A stretch of DNA of 8,827 nucleotides from an uncultured Lachnospiraceae bacterium. Lineage in GTDB: Bacteria > Bacillota > Clostridia > Lachnospirales > Lachnospiraceae. The position numbers and the translations under genes are program-made. The stretch spans positions 1 through 8,827 of the forward strand of contig USKC01000115.1 of NCBI GenBank assembly GCA_900555195.1, given 5' to 3'. Shown here one piece after another: positions 1 through 6,581 of this stretch (position 1 is its first letter; the number at the start of each line of letters is the position of its first letter). A model generated the notes under the pieces. That model saw only the letters and a list, made by a program, of their open reading frames with translations, had not been told where the DNA came from and did not search any database.

Positions 1-45
1 CTAATCATTGATGCGACAGTCCCATTTTATCATTTCTATACGCTT

Positions 46-1201
46 TTATAATTTATATACGCTTTCTTTTCTTTTCAAATACTGATAAAACCCATTCACC
101 CAATCCCTGTCGTTGCCGTTTCTAACCGGATCCATATTCAAAACTTCCCTGATTTTATTCAACCGATAAGCCAGCGTATTTTTATGTACATGCATCTTCT
201 GGCTGGCCTTATTGAGATCCCAATTCGCATTCCTCAACGCTTCCACAACCTCTTTCAGGCTATCCAAAAACTTGGCGTCCAAATTCTCCTCTATTGTACC
301 GTACATAACCTGCAGCTCCGCAAGCGGAAGAAGCGACATAAAATACATGCCGCTGTAGTCGTAGAAGAAAAAACTTCCCCCCCCCCCCCCCGCAGCTCAT
401 CTGCTTTTTCAGCCATATACAATGGCTATATCCTGTCCTGTAAAACCGGAAATCGCTCTGAAAAGAACCGGCATATATCGTATAGCGCCAGCCCGCGCTT
501 CTCATATACCTCAACACGCTGCCTAAAGCCTCGCCGATCAGATATTTATAGTTTTTCATCAAATCCTGAAACGGGTGATCCAGCGCTTTATACAAAAGCA
601 AATCCCCGTCCCCCGTGATGCAGAACAGATCTTGCGTAAAAGCCTTTCCCCCGTTTCTGATTATCTCAAGAATGCTTTCGCCAACTGAACGTTCTTTTTC
701 TATGGAAATAAGAATCGGAATCCGTATCATGTCGTCCCTCAAATTCAGCGGCTCCGCATATTGCCTCCAGTCCTCCGCCTGAAGCCCGTCGTGATACAGC
801 AGTACATTCAGCAGCTGTTCCTTCAGATTGCGCCGCCTCAGTTTTTCATATTTAAAGATTTCATGCTCCAGCATTACCTCGACCGCCATTTTTATGACAA
901 GGGCTATCTGCATTACTTCATCCGGCTCTCCCGTTACCCCAATCACTCCTTCTTTTCTCTTTTCGTAGTAAATGGCCATATTTACGCCCTTTTTTATTCC
1001 AAGCTGGGCGTTTTCACTGTCTACGACGATGGTATACTCATCCCCCTGGATAATTTGAAAGGCTACTTCGTGAAAGGTCCCAATCCGGGAAGCATCCTTG
1101 CTTGCAATAATGATTCCCTTCTCATCCATGATATTTACATTATATTCCGTATACTTTGTAATTCTTTCAATAAGCTTTTTCGCCAATAATGTATTTATCA
1201 T
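46..1201 (-). pseudogene. cdaR: CdaR-family sugar-diacid regulator, frame broken in a poly-G tract (pseudogene or phase-variable gene)
   Basis: Transcription factor of the CdaR/PucR type, a family whose members sense sugar diacids such as glycerate or glucarate and activate their catabolism. The ATG at 1201 is preceded by AAGGAGAGG ten bases away. Residues 1 to about 135 look like the diacid-recognition domain ('LLAKKLIERI', 'GVIGVTGEP'), followed by the degenerate GGDEF-like middle. The frame reads to Cys270 and then into 15 consecutive G. As written, five Gly and 38 unrelated residues follow and translation stops at 260. In the neighbouring frame the expected continuation 'FFFYDYSGMYFMSLL' appears, then a PucR C-terminal helix-turn-helix ('MHVHKNTLAYRLNKIREVL') ending at the TAA at 46. 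Removing one G (or adding two) joins both parts into 384 residues, close to the usual length of about 385. The family call is firm; whether the break is biological is not. No diacid catabolic gene is visible next to it. Confidence 0.85.
377..391. repeat. 15-base homopolymer (C on +, G in the cdaR coding strand)
   Basis: An uninterrupted run of 15 C on the plus strand, read as G in the cdaR reading frame. It sits between the middle domain and the DNA-binding domain and is exactly where the reading frame changes. Pure GGG codons would add only a glycine linker in the in-frame states (14 or 17 G). Long G/C runs of this kind slip during replication in known phase-variable genes of other bacteria. 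They are also a common place for sequencing errors. Confidence 0.95.
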
Positions 1202-1767
1202 TTCATCCGCACCTCTCCTTACCTAGGATAACACATAACCAGCTCATTTTGGGAAATATTTTTGATGATTACCAAAATAAATTTGGCAACGACAAATATG
1301 AGTTCCTTCAACTTCTCGATGATATCTTAAAAAATCTTTTAAAAAGCGCAGAAACTAGATGATTCTTTTGCTCCGTATAAAGCCGCTTACGGATCCATGC
1401 CTTCCCATGCTGCCGCCTGCCCCGCAATCCAACAAGATAAGAGAAAACGGCGTGCCTGCCACTGCGGGAATTCCTGTACAGACTCCTCCTGCGGAAGCAT
1501 GATCTACATTTATCCCGAAAAGAATCTCCGCGCATATCCCGGTACTCTCCGGAATACAGAAGAATTGGTTATTGTCTGACTATTTCTTTTACGTTTCACA
1601 AACACCTAGAGGCAATATCAATTAGTTAAGATAATAGAGTTGGCTCTATACTATGGTCTAACCCAAATTTACGATAATTTTTTCATGGAAATGGGTTGAC
1701 AAAATTCCAAGGAGCCGCCATATCCGACAGCCCCACTGATATCAGCCATTTTTCGTATCATCCAGAT
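1202..1767. other. Stretch of about 565 bases without an intact gene
   Basis: This stretch separates the cdaR start from the Rpn remnant. Close to cdaR it must hold the cdaR promoter; I see the ribosome binding site and an operator-like palindrome (listed separately) but no convincing -35/-10 pair. On the minus strand a frame without an obvious start stays open from about 1576 to the TAG at 1355 and reads protein-like ('GGVCTGIPAVAGTPFSLILL'), but I cannot assign it. On the plus strand a short open frame ends at 1362 with 'FLQLLDDILKNLLKSAETR'. Both could be debris of former genes or chance. A 6-bp stem with a TTGG loop lies at 1634-1649. Nothing else is recognisable. Confidence 0.5.
1269..1289. 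promoter_or_regulatory. Operator-like imperfect palindrome upstream of cdaR
   Basis: TTACCAAA and TTTGGCAA form inverted half-sites (seven of eight positions complementary) around a 5-base AT centre. The palindrome lies about 70 bases upstream of the cdaR start, inside the region that must contain its promoter. Its form fits the binding site of a dimeric regulator, possibly CdaR itself. I do not recognise a named consensus, and AT-rich palindromes arise by chance. Confidence 0.3.
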
Positions 1768-2253
1768 TTATGCATTTTTCCGAGAAGCAAGCAAACGTAC
1801 TTCCTCTATGCTCAATTTAGATATCCCGGCTATTTTATCCAATGCCATTCCGCCCATCTTAAGAAGTCTGCGTGCTACATCTTTTCTTTCATCCATGACA
1901 GCCTCATTTCTCATATCTTCTATCGCTTCACACATAGCAGCCACTTCTTCTTCATTTTCTTTGAAATATCTTACCCATTCTGCAAGCACTTCATATGTAA
2001 TATCATCCGGATCTGTACAGGAAAAATCATGTATAAGAAGTCCCAGTGGGATTGATCCAGGTACGCTCCGTTCACACATATGATATGCTCTTCGTCCTGG
2101 AATTTTTTTCTGTCTCCTCCACTACTCTGTTGATATGGCCATCAGACGCAATTCTCGAAGCCGCTGCAGATCCTGCTGGTTTAATTTTTCGTTCCATTCT
2201 TTATCTATATCTGCACTCCCTCCGCTTGCTTTATAATAGGAATCTCCCCCGTT
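1768..2253 (-). pseudogene. Decayed Rpn-family (PD-(D/E)XK, transposase-like nuclease) gene
   Basis: Remains of an Rpn/PDDEXK_2-type gene, a family of recombination-promoting nucleases often annotated as putative transposases. Three pieces in different frames follow the family order on the minus strand. First comes an N-terminal piece (about 2253-2145) containing 'LNQQDLQRLRELRLM', which in intact members opens the nuclease domain. It jumps straight to 'HINRVVEETEK', so most of the catalytic core is deleted. A one-base slip in an A run then shifts to 'FQDEEHIICVNGAY', and a second shift leads to 'PLGLLIHDFSCTDPDD' and an intact C-terminal helical part ending 'LSIEEVRLLASRKNA' at the TAA at 1768. 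No ATG, GTG or TTG starts the first piece after the in-frame stop at 2254-2256, so the 5' end may also be lost. No inverted repeats or target duplication were found around it. It is surely non-functional; only the exact left and right limits are uncertain. Confidence 0.8.
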
Positions 2254-2300
2254 TTAACTAAATCTTACTATGGGCTTGCCTTTGTTTCAAGCTACATATC

Positions 2301-2383
2301 AGGCCAAACCCGCATCAGACATAACAGTCCAGCGGCCCCTCCGGAGAGGCCGCTGGATGTTGTGTCTGATGCGGGTTTGGCCT
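2301..2383 (-). terminator. Long near-perfect hairpin at the end of the T7SS operon
   Basis: Two arms of 37 and 36 bases (2301-2337 and 2348-2383) are complementary except for one substitution and one bulged base. The outer part of each arm carries AGGCCAAACCCGCATCAGAC or its complement, and the inner part CCAGCGGCC. The 10-base loop region overlaps a smaller CTCCGGAG palindrome. The outer base of the right arm is the last base of the phosphatase stop codon, so the hairpin forms immediately after translation ends. No T run follows on either strand, so it is not a textbook intrinsic terminator. It could instead block RNA decay, act with a termination factor, or be a mobile palindromic repeat. 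Confidence 0.6.
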
Positions 2384-3141
2384 CATTCCAACTCGATCAG
2401 CATCGCCGTCACGTTATCGTCGCTGCCATGTTCCACCGCACGTTTCACCATTTTCTTGCATTTGGACAGAAGGGAACCCTTCTGCTGCAGGAGCGTGCGG
2501 ATTTCCTCCGGCAGCACCGTTCCGCAGAAACCGTCGCTGCACAAAAGGTACAGATCTCCCGGTTCGCAGCCAATCTCTTCTGCCACATGGGGCGTCAGCA
2601 CGCCTTCTTCCTCGGGCATGCCCAGCACTCTGGTCAGCCGGTTTCGGGCAGGGCTGGAATAATACTCCTCCGGAGCTGCCAGCCCGAAGCGCACCAACGT
2701 CTCAAATTCATTGTGATCCTTGGACAGGATCGTAAGTTCACCTTCATGCAGCCGGTAGATACGGCTGTCGCCGATATTGAGCGCCAGGATTTTGCCGTCC
2801 GACACGGCCAGGGCTGCGATGGTGCATCCCATGTGGACGCCCATAACCTTCTGCTCCCGGCAGATGATCTGATTCGTGCGGGCGATATAGCCCGCATAGC
2901 GTTCCATAAAGCTGTCCTGATATTCCTTCAGGCCGCTTGCAGCGATATAAGCCGCCTGCTCTCCGCAGCCTTCTCCTCCCAGCCCGTCACAGACGGCAAA
3001 GAGCGCCTGCGGGCCCGCCGTCTTGTTGCGCATGCCCACATTCGCCCTTGTCGTATTCTTCACGGCGCCGTTCAGGTAAAAATTATCCTCATTGATCGGA
3101 CGCACCATTCCTGATGTCGTCACCACCGCATAATGAATCAT
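2383..3141 (-). CDS. PP2C-family Ser/Thr protein phosphatase
   Basis: A 252-residue metal-dependent (PPM/PP2C) phosphatase that removes phosphate from Ser/Thr residues in the cytoplasm. All core motifs are present: 'RPINEDNF' (residues 14-21, metal ligands E18/D19), 'CDGLGG' (51-56, D52), 'NIGDSRIYR' (122-130), 'SDG' (202-204) and 'SDDN' (240-243). It has no signal peptide or membrane segment and is a stand-alone catalytic domain of normal length. I chose the ATG at 3141, one base after the stop of the upstream WXG100 gene, because 'MIHYAVVTTSGMVRPINED' matches the family's usual N-terminus. An ATG at 3165 in the same frame has a better ribosome binding site (AGGAG) but adds 12 atypical residues and overlaps the previous gene. 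As last gene of a secretion operon it may oppose a Ser/Thr kinase acting on the apparatus; no kinase is in the window. Confidence 0.93.
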   Translation of the reverse strand: MIHYAVVTTSGMVRPINEDNFYLNGAVKNTTRANVGMRNKTAGPQALFAVCDGLGGEGCGEQAAYIAASGLKEYQDSFMERYAGYIARTNQIICREQKVMGVHMGCTIAALAVSDGKILALNIGDSRIYRLHEGELTILSKDHNEFETLVRFGLAAPEEYYSSPARNRLTRVLGMPEEEGVLTPHVAEEIGCEPGDLYLLCSDGFCGTVLPEEIRTLLQQKGSLLSKCKKMVKRAVEHGSDDNVTAMLIELE

Positions 3142-3142
3142 C

Positions 3143-3430
3143 TTATTTTCCCGCCAAGCTTGCATCCGTCTCCTGCAGGGCCTGTTTACATGTTTCCATG
3201 AACTGTCTCAGCTGTCCCACCATATCAGGGATCTTATTGATCAGAAGATCCTGGTATTCATCCTCATAAGTGGTAATGCACTTATCATAGGAATCCCCTT
3301 CCCAATGCTCGCCCAGATTCTGCATCACGGTGGTATTGATGTCTGCCGCCGCTTCCTCCAAATCCTCAATGGAGGTATTCATCGCATCGATGCACTCGCT
3401 CACTCCTTCAAAATCAATCCTTAATGCCAT
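3143..3430 (-). CDS. WXG100-family (ESAT-6-like) protein
   Basis: A 95-residue, all-helical small protein of the WXG100 type, expected to form a helix-turn-helix hairpin and to be exported as a dimer by the EssC machine. The signature turn is Trp43-Glu44-Gly45 ('HWEGDSYDKC'), at the usual mid-protein place. It has two acidic helices and no signal peptide. There is no clear C-terminal Tyr-x-x-x-Asp/Glu export motif, unlike its two paralogues here, which would fit the signal-less partner of a heterodimer. The start at 3430 is well placed behind AAAGGAG with eight bases between. It follows another WXG100-like gene by 36 bases and is coupled to the phosphatase one base downstream. Confidence in the family is high; its exact partner is inference. 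Confidence 0.9.
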   Translation of the reverse strand: MALRIDFEGVSECIDAMNTSIEDLEEAAADINTTVMQNLGEHWEGDSYDKCITTYEDEYQDLLINKIPDMVGQLRQFMETCKQALQETDASLAGK

Positions 3431-3466
3431 CTCTATATCTCCTTTCTTTGAATCCCCTTTCCGGGG

Positions 3467-3763
3467 TTATTCACATGTGATATTAGCCGCAGCGGCTTCC
3501 ACTTCTTCATATTCTCTGATCGCCGCTCCGATCATCTCATACAGCACATCCAGCATTTCCACATATCGGTCAACATGTTCCTGCCAGTCCACCTTATTTT
3601 CTTCAAAGAACTTCTTCCCCGCAGGCGTGTTCCAGTCCTTCTGCAGCTGTTCCATATCGCTCGTAAGCTGTGTGTTGGCCTCCTTCAGTGAAGAGGTCAG
3701 GTTGGACACCTCTTTCTGAAAGGAAGCAAACGCGTCCATATCAAACTTCAGCCTGTTCGCCAT
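3467..3763 (-). CDS. WXG100-like protein with a degenerate WXG turn
   Basis: A 98-residue helical protein of WXG100 size and layout, but the turn reads Trp44-Asn45-Thr46 ('DWNTPAGKKFFEE') rather than Trp-x-Gly. The Trp, the following small residues and 'KFFEE' sit where WXG100 proteins have them. Near the C-terminus 'YEEVE' (85-89) fits the Tyr-x-x-x-Asp/Glu secretion motif read by the EssC-type ATPase. The ATG at 3763 follows AAGGAGG by seven bases, and that site overlaps the stop region of the TPR gene, which suggests coupled translation. With the next gene it forms a tandem pair, the usual arrangement for the two halves of an Esx heterodimer. It ends in Cys-Glu. The substrate role is inferred from family and context. 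Confidence 0.85.
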   Translation of the reverse strand: MANRLKFDMDAFASFQKEVSNLTSSLKEANTQLTSDMEQLQKDWNTPAGKKFFEENKVDWQEHVDRYVEMLDVLYEMIGAAIREYEEVEAAAANITCE

Positions 3764-3775
3764 AGATACGCCTCC

Positions 3776-5053
3776 TTACTGCCGCGCAGGAGCCGCCGTC
3801 TGCGCTTTCCTGCGCTCTTCTTTTGCTTCCTGCCCTCTTCCCGCCTTTTCAAGCACATAGGCCCTGTACAGGTGCCCGTCGGAAAGCCCCGGCTTCGCGT
3901 TGGAAATATAGTCCGCCAGTTCCAGCGCCTTCTCATATTCTCCGACGGCGCAGTGGCTTAAAAGGCGATAGATATAGACCTCGTAGAGAGTAGGATTTGC
4001 AATCGTAAGCTTCCGGAAGTCCTTCGTCATCTTCCGATAAAGTTCTTCCGCCGCTTCCTTTCCGTCCATATGCTCCACCGCCTCCGCATAGGCGAACTGC
4101 GCGGCCGCCCGGAAGGAATCTTTCACATCCATTTCCTTCAGCTGCCCTGCCAGTCCTTTCAGCCTTCCATACTCCTTCTGTCCGGAGTAGAACATCATCA
4201 GCAGATACATAACTTCCGGATCTTTCCATTTCTGGTAATGTTCTTCCAGCACCTCCTGCATCCGGGTCATGTTCTCCTGCCTGCCAAACGCCTCTGCACG
4301 ATAGACAGTCAGCTGTGTCCGTGCCTGTGGATCCAGTTCCATGCCGGAAAGCTTCGCTGCCCATTTCTCCACCTGCTCATACTGACCGGACTGGCTGACA
4401 ATCTGTACCTTCAGAAGATACATGGCCGGATCTTTGGGGAACAGACGAAGCCCCTTTTCGGCGATTTCGTCCGCTTTCTCATATTCCTTCCGGACGCAGT
4501 GCACCAGCACGGCCATTTCATAGCCCGCCAGCGCGTCGGGAAGGACTTCTCTCAATTCCTCCAGCGTCTCCAGAGCGCCATCGGTATTATTATTCTCTAC
4601 CTGAAGCAGTGTTTTCCGTTTATAGAGATCTGCCCGCAGAGGTTCCAGGTCGATCGCCCTGGAGATCTCACGGATCGCCTGGATTCTGTCCCCGTTGCGC
4701 TCATAAATGCCGGAACGCAGCAGATACAGGCCTACGCTTTTTTGTCCAGCCTCTTCCGCCCGGTTCAGATACTTAACCGCTTCTCTGTATTCGTCCTTCA
4801 GAAAATAAACGCTGCCAATACTGAAGTAAATCGAGCTATCGCCTGGTTTCAGCATCAGCGCCGTCTTAAAGGCCTTGATGCTTTCATCATACCGTTTCAG
4901 GCTCGCCAATGCGTTTCCCAGATGCTCATACGCCTCCTCACAGGACGGCTCCTCCTGTGTCGCCCGGGCAAACGCTTCCGCCGCCGCTTCATAATTGGAA
5001 GCCGACATGTAGACGCTTCCTTCATTTATCTTTTCCCTGATCTCTTCCCTCAC
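3776..5053 (-). CDS. Tetratricopeptide-repeat (TPR) protein
   Basis: A 425-residue soluble protein built almost wholly from TPR helix pairs. Clear units lie at about residues 4-37, 38-71 ('AYEHLGNALASLKRYDESIK'), 72-104, 105-138 and 139-172, then less regular repeats, with good ones again near 356-388 and 391-420. TPR arrays bind other proteins; no enzymatic domain, signal peptide or membrane helix is visible, so it is likely a cytoplasmic scaffold or chaperone. The start is a GTG at 5053 preceded by AGGAAGG ten bases upstream; the nearest in-frame ATG is codon 16, inside the first repeat. The gap of 90 bases to the previous gene is the largest in the operon. Lying between a putative secreted protein and a WXG100 pair, it may handle T7SS substrates or connect the phosphatase to the machine, but the sequence alone does not show its partner. 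Confidence 0.88.
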   Translation of the reverse strand: MREEIREKINEGSVYMSASNYEAAAEAFARATQEEPSCEEAYEHLGNALASLKRYDESIKAFKTALMLKPGDSSIYFSIGSVYFLKDEYREAVKYLNRAEEAGQKSVGLYLLRSGIYERNGDRIQAIREISRAIDLEPLRADLYKRKTLLQVENNNTDGALETLEELREVLPDALAGYEMAVLVHCVRKEYEKADEIAEKGLRLFPKDPAMYLLKVQIVSQSGQYEQVEKWAAKLSGMELDPQARTQLTVYRAEAFGRQENMTRMQEVLEEHYQKWKDPEVMYLLMMFYSGQKEYGRLKGLAGQLKEMDVKDSFRAAAQFAYAEAVEHMDGKEAAEELYRKMTKDFRKLTIANPTLYEVYIYRLLSHCAVGEYEKALELADYISNAKPGLSDGHLYRAYVLEKAGRGQEAKEERRKAQTAAPARQ

Positions 5054-5143
5054 ACTGCCACATCCTTCCTGCCGTCTTGGCCATATTCATACCGGCTCTA
5101 CCGGCGCCTTTTTGGGGAAAATGCTGATGAAACCGGCGCTTCC

Positions 5144-6580
5144 TTAAAAGCGGCCGCCGCCTCCCCCTCCGCCGCCAGAAGCCGCTCCGGCACTAACAGG
5201 CACTTCGGCCAACAGGCCCTGTCCTCCGCCCGTGATCCAGTTAAAGAACGTCTTTTCAAGGCTGTCTTTCAGTTCTTCCCCTTTTTGCCTCACATCCGAA
5301 TAATCGGAAACAAGATCCCACGCATCTTTAAATGGATCGATTGTCGCGCCTTTCAGTTTAGAAATGATATTGACATGTTCCAACGCGCCCACAGCCGCGT
5401 CCGCAGCCACATCCCAGCCGCTCTTATCATCCCTGATATAATCCTTCACGAAGTCCGTTCCGGCTCCCAGCCAGAACTTCAGATGCTTATACTCATCTGC
5501 CGACGAATCTACAAAAACATCCACAAAATCAAACGCCAGTTCTCCCGTGTCTCGATCATGATGCAGGCCACCCTTCCGAAGGCTGTCCCAGATCTCCCTC
5601 TTGGCATTATTCCATACGTTGGAGAAGGAGAAATCCTGTCCGATTATATCCCCGTTCATTCCGCGGACAGCGCCCAGCCCTGTCACCGTGCCTGCCAGAT
5701 CCGCCGCGTTATAAACGACCTCCGCCATATCACGGGTGAGGTCAAATCCTTCGCCAACACTGTCCATAAATGCATTGATATCGCTTCCGCCGAAATCATA
5801 TTTATCCAGCGCGCTGGAAAACCCATCCGTATCCCCATAAAAGCGGGCTTTTCCATGATCGCCCTCCCTGGCATAGGACAGGGCCTGGGTATTGGTCTGA
5901 GTAACGGCCGCCATATCCACGAATTTGAACGCCACATAAATCCCCCCTGCTACGATGGCAGTTATGGCAAGCGGCACCGCCGCGGCGGTGCCCGCGGCGG
6001 CCAGCCCCCCAATGGTTATGCAGTAACCGACTGCGGTAGCCACCCACTCCCCTGCCGCAATCGCTATATTCAGAAAATACTTCCCGTCCCCGTGCTGGAA
6101 CCAGTCCAACACGTCCTCCTTCAGATCGGCAATAACATTCCCGATTTCTCTTCCCTTTGCTACAACTTCTCCGAATATTGGCAGGGAAGAGAGAGCGTTC
6201 GGCACATCCACGCAGAAGAAATTATAGATCGCCATTCCAACCGCTTCCAGGCCGCTTAGTTCGTCAAAATTATCTTCTGCCAGGCCGTTGATGTTCTTCG
6301 CCACCGCCGCATCGGCGGAAGCCGCTTTCTCCCGGAACTTCTGAAGCCTGTCGGAAAGCGTATTCAAGTCGCTGCGTGATTCCGTAATATCGCTGCACTT
6401 TCTCACAGCTGCAGAAATGGCCGACCCGATCAGCCCTTCTTCGTCCTCCCCTGGAAGGGAATTCAGTTTTCTTTTGATGGCATTGATCGCATCCGCATAG
6501 TCCTCCAGTTCATTTCTGCCCTTACGGATATCGGCGGTCGTATCGGCAATCTCATCATAATTGATGACCATCGTGCTCAT
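5144..6580 (-). CDS. LXG/WXG-like T7SS protein with glycine-rich membrane segment and Gly8-Arg-Phe tail (candidate effector)
   Basis: A 478-residue protein I cannot place in a named family. Residues 1 to about 100 are helical and charged in the style of WXG100/LXG targeting domains, with no signal peptide; a Leu-Ile-Gly lies at 50-52, but I would not insist it is the LXG motif. Residues 168-221 form two adjoining hydrophobic stretches rich in Gly and Ala ('GYCITIGGLAAAGTAAA'), like a glycine-zipper hairpin. The remainder (225-460) is mixed and acidic, and the protein ends 'SGGGGGGGGRF'. The ATG at 6580 lies one base after the previous stop, behind an AGGAGG site. The upstream WXG100 and coiled-coil genes match the usual companions of LXG toxins. 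It may be a membrane-active effector or a structural membrane part of the system. No small membrane protein that could be its immunity partner follows directly. Confidence 0.7.
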   Translation of the reverse strand: MSTMVINYDEIADTTADIRKGRNELEDYADAINAIKRKLNSLPGEDEEGLIGSAISAAVRKCSDITESRSDLNTLSDRLQKFREKAASADAAVAKNINGLAEDNFDELSGLEAVGMAIYNFFCVDVPNALSSLPIFGEVVAKGREIGNVIADLKEDVLDWFQHGDGKYFLNIAIAAGEWVATAVGYCITIGGLAAAGTAAAVPLAITAIVAGGIYVAFKFVDMAAVTQTNTQALSYAREGDHGKARFYGDTDGFSSALDKYDFGGSDINAFMDSVGEGFDLTRDMAEVVYNAADLAGTVTGLGAVRGMNGDIIGQDFSFSNVWNNAKREIWDSLRKGGLHHDRDTGELAFDFVDVFVDSSADEYKHLKFWLGAGTDFVKDYIRDDKSGWDVAADAAVGALEHVNIISKLKGATIDPFKDAWDLVSDYSDVRQKGEELKDSLEKTFFNWITGGGQGLLAEVPVSAGAASGGGGGGGGRF

Positions 6581-6581
6581 C

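Noticed and set aside
37..65. Ten-base direct repeat (TATACGCTTT) at the end of cdaR
   Set aside because: Too short to be more than chance in AT-rich DNA; not an attachment site by any other sign.
1397..1579. Plus-strand 60-residue Cys-rich open frame
   Set aside because: No ribosome binding site and no recognisable motif; the opposite strand looks at least as protein-like.
1696..1726. TTGACA resembling a -35 box on the plus strand
   Set aside because: The only -10-like sequence (TATCCG) is 19 bases away and poor, and no plus-strand gene follows.
2362..3114. Plus-strand open frame opposite the phosphatase gene
   Set aside because: The minus strand carries every PP2C motif; the plus-strand reading starts inside the hairpin and shows no family features.
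3142..3165. Alternative phosphatase start at 3165
   Set aside because: It adds 12 residues unlike PP2C N-termini and overlaps the preceding gene; kept only as a possibility because its ribosome binding site is better.
3452..3468. Small hairpin (CCCC/GGGG, five-base loop) between the two distal WXG100 genes
   Set aside because: Only four consecutive GC pairs and no T run; too weak to call a terminator, though it might slightly affect expression ratio.
5091..5140. Repeated ACCGGC words in the spacer before the TPR gene
   Set aside because: Short, irregularly spaced and not forming a clear stem or known site.
4070..6259. Very long plus-strand open frame (over 700 codons) opposite the TPR and 478-residue genes
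   Set aside because: It runs antisense across two convincing minus-strand genes and their spacer, has no ribosome binding site I can see and a translation with no recognisable motifs; long antisense frames are common in GC-richer coding DNA.
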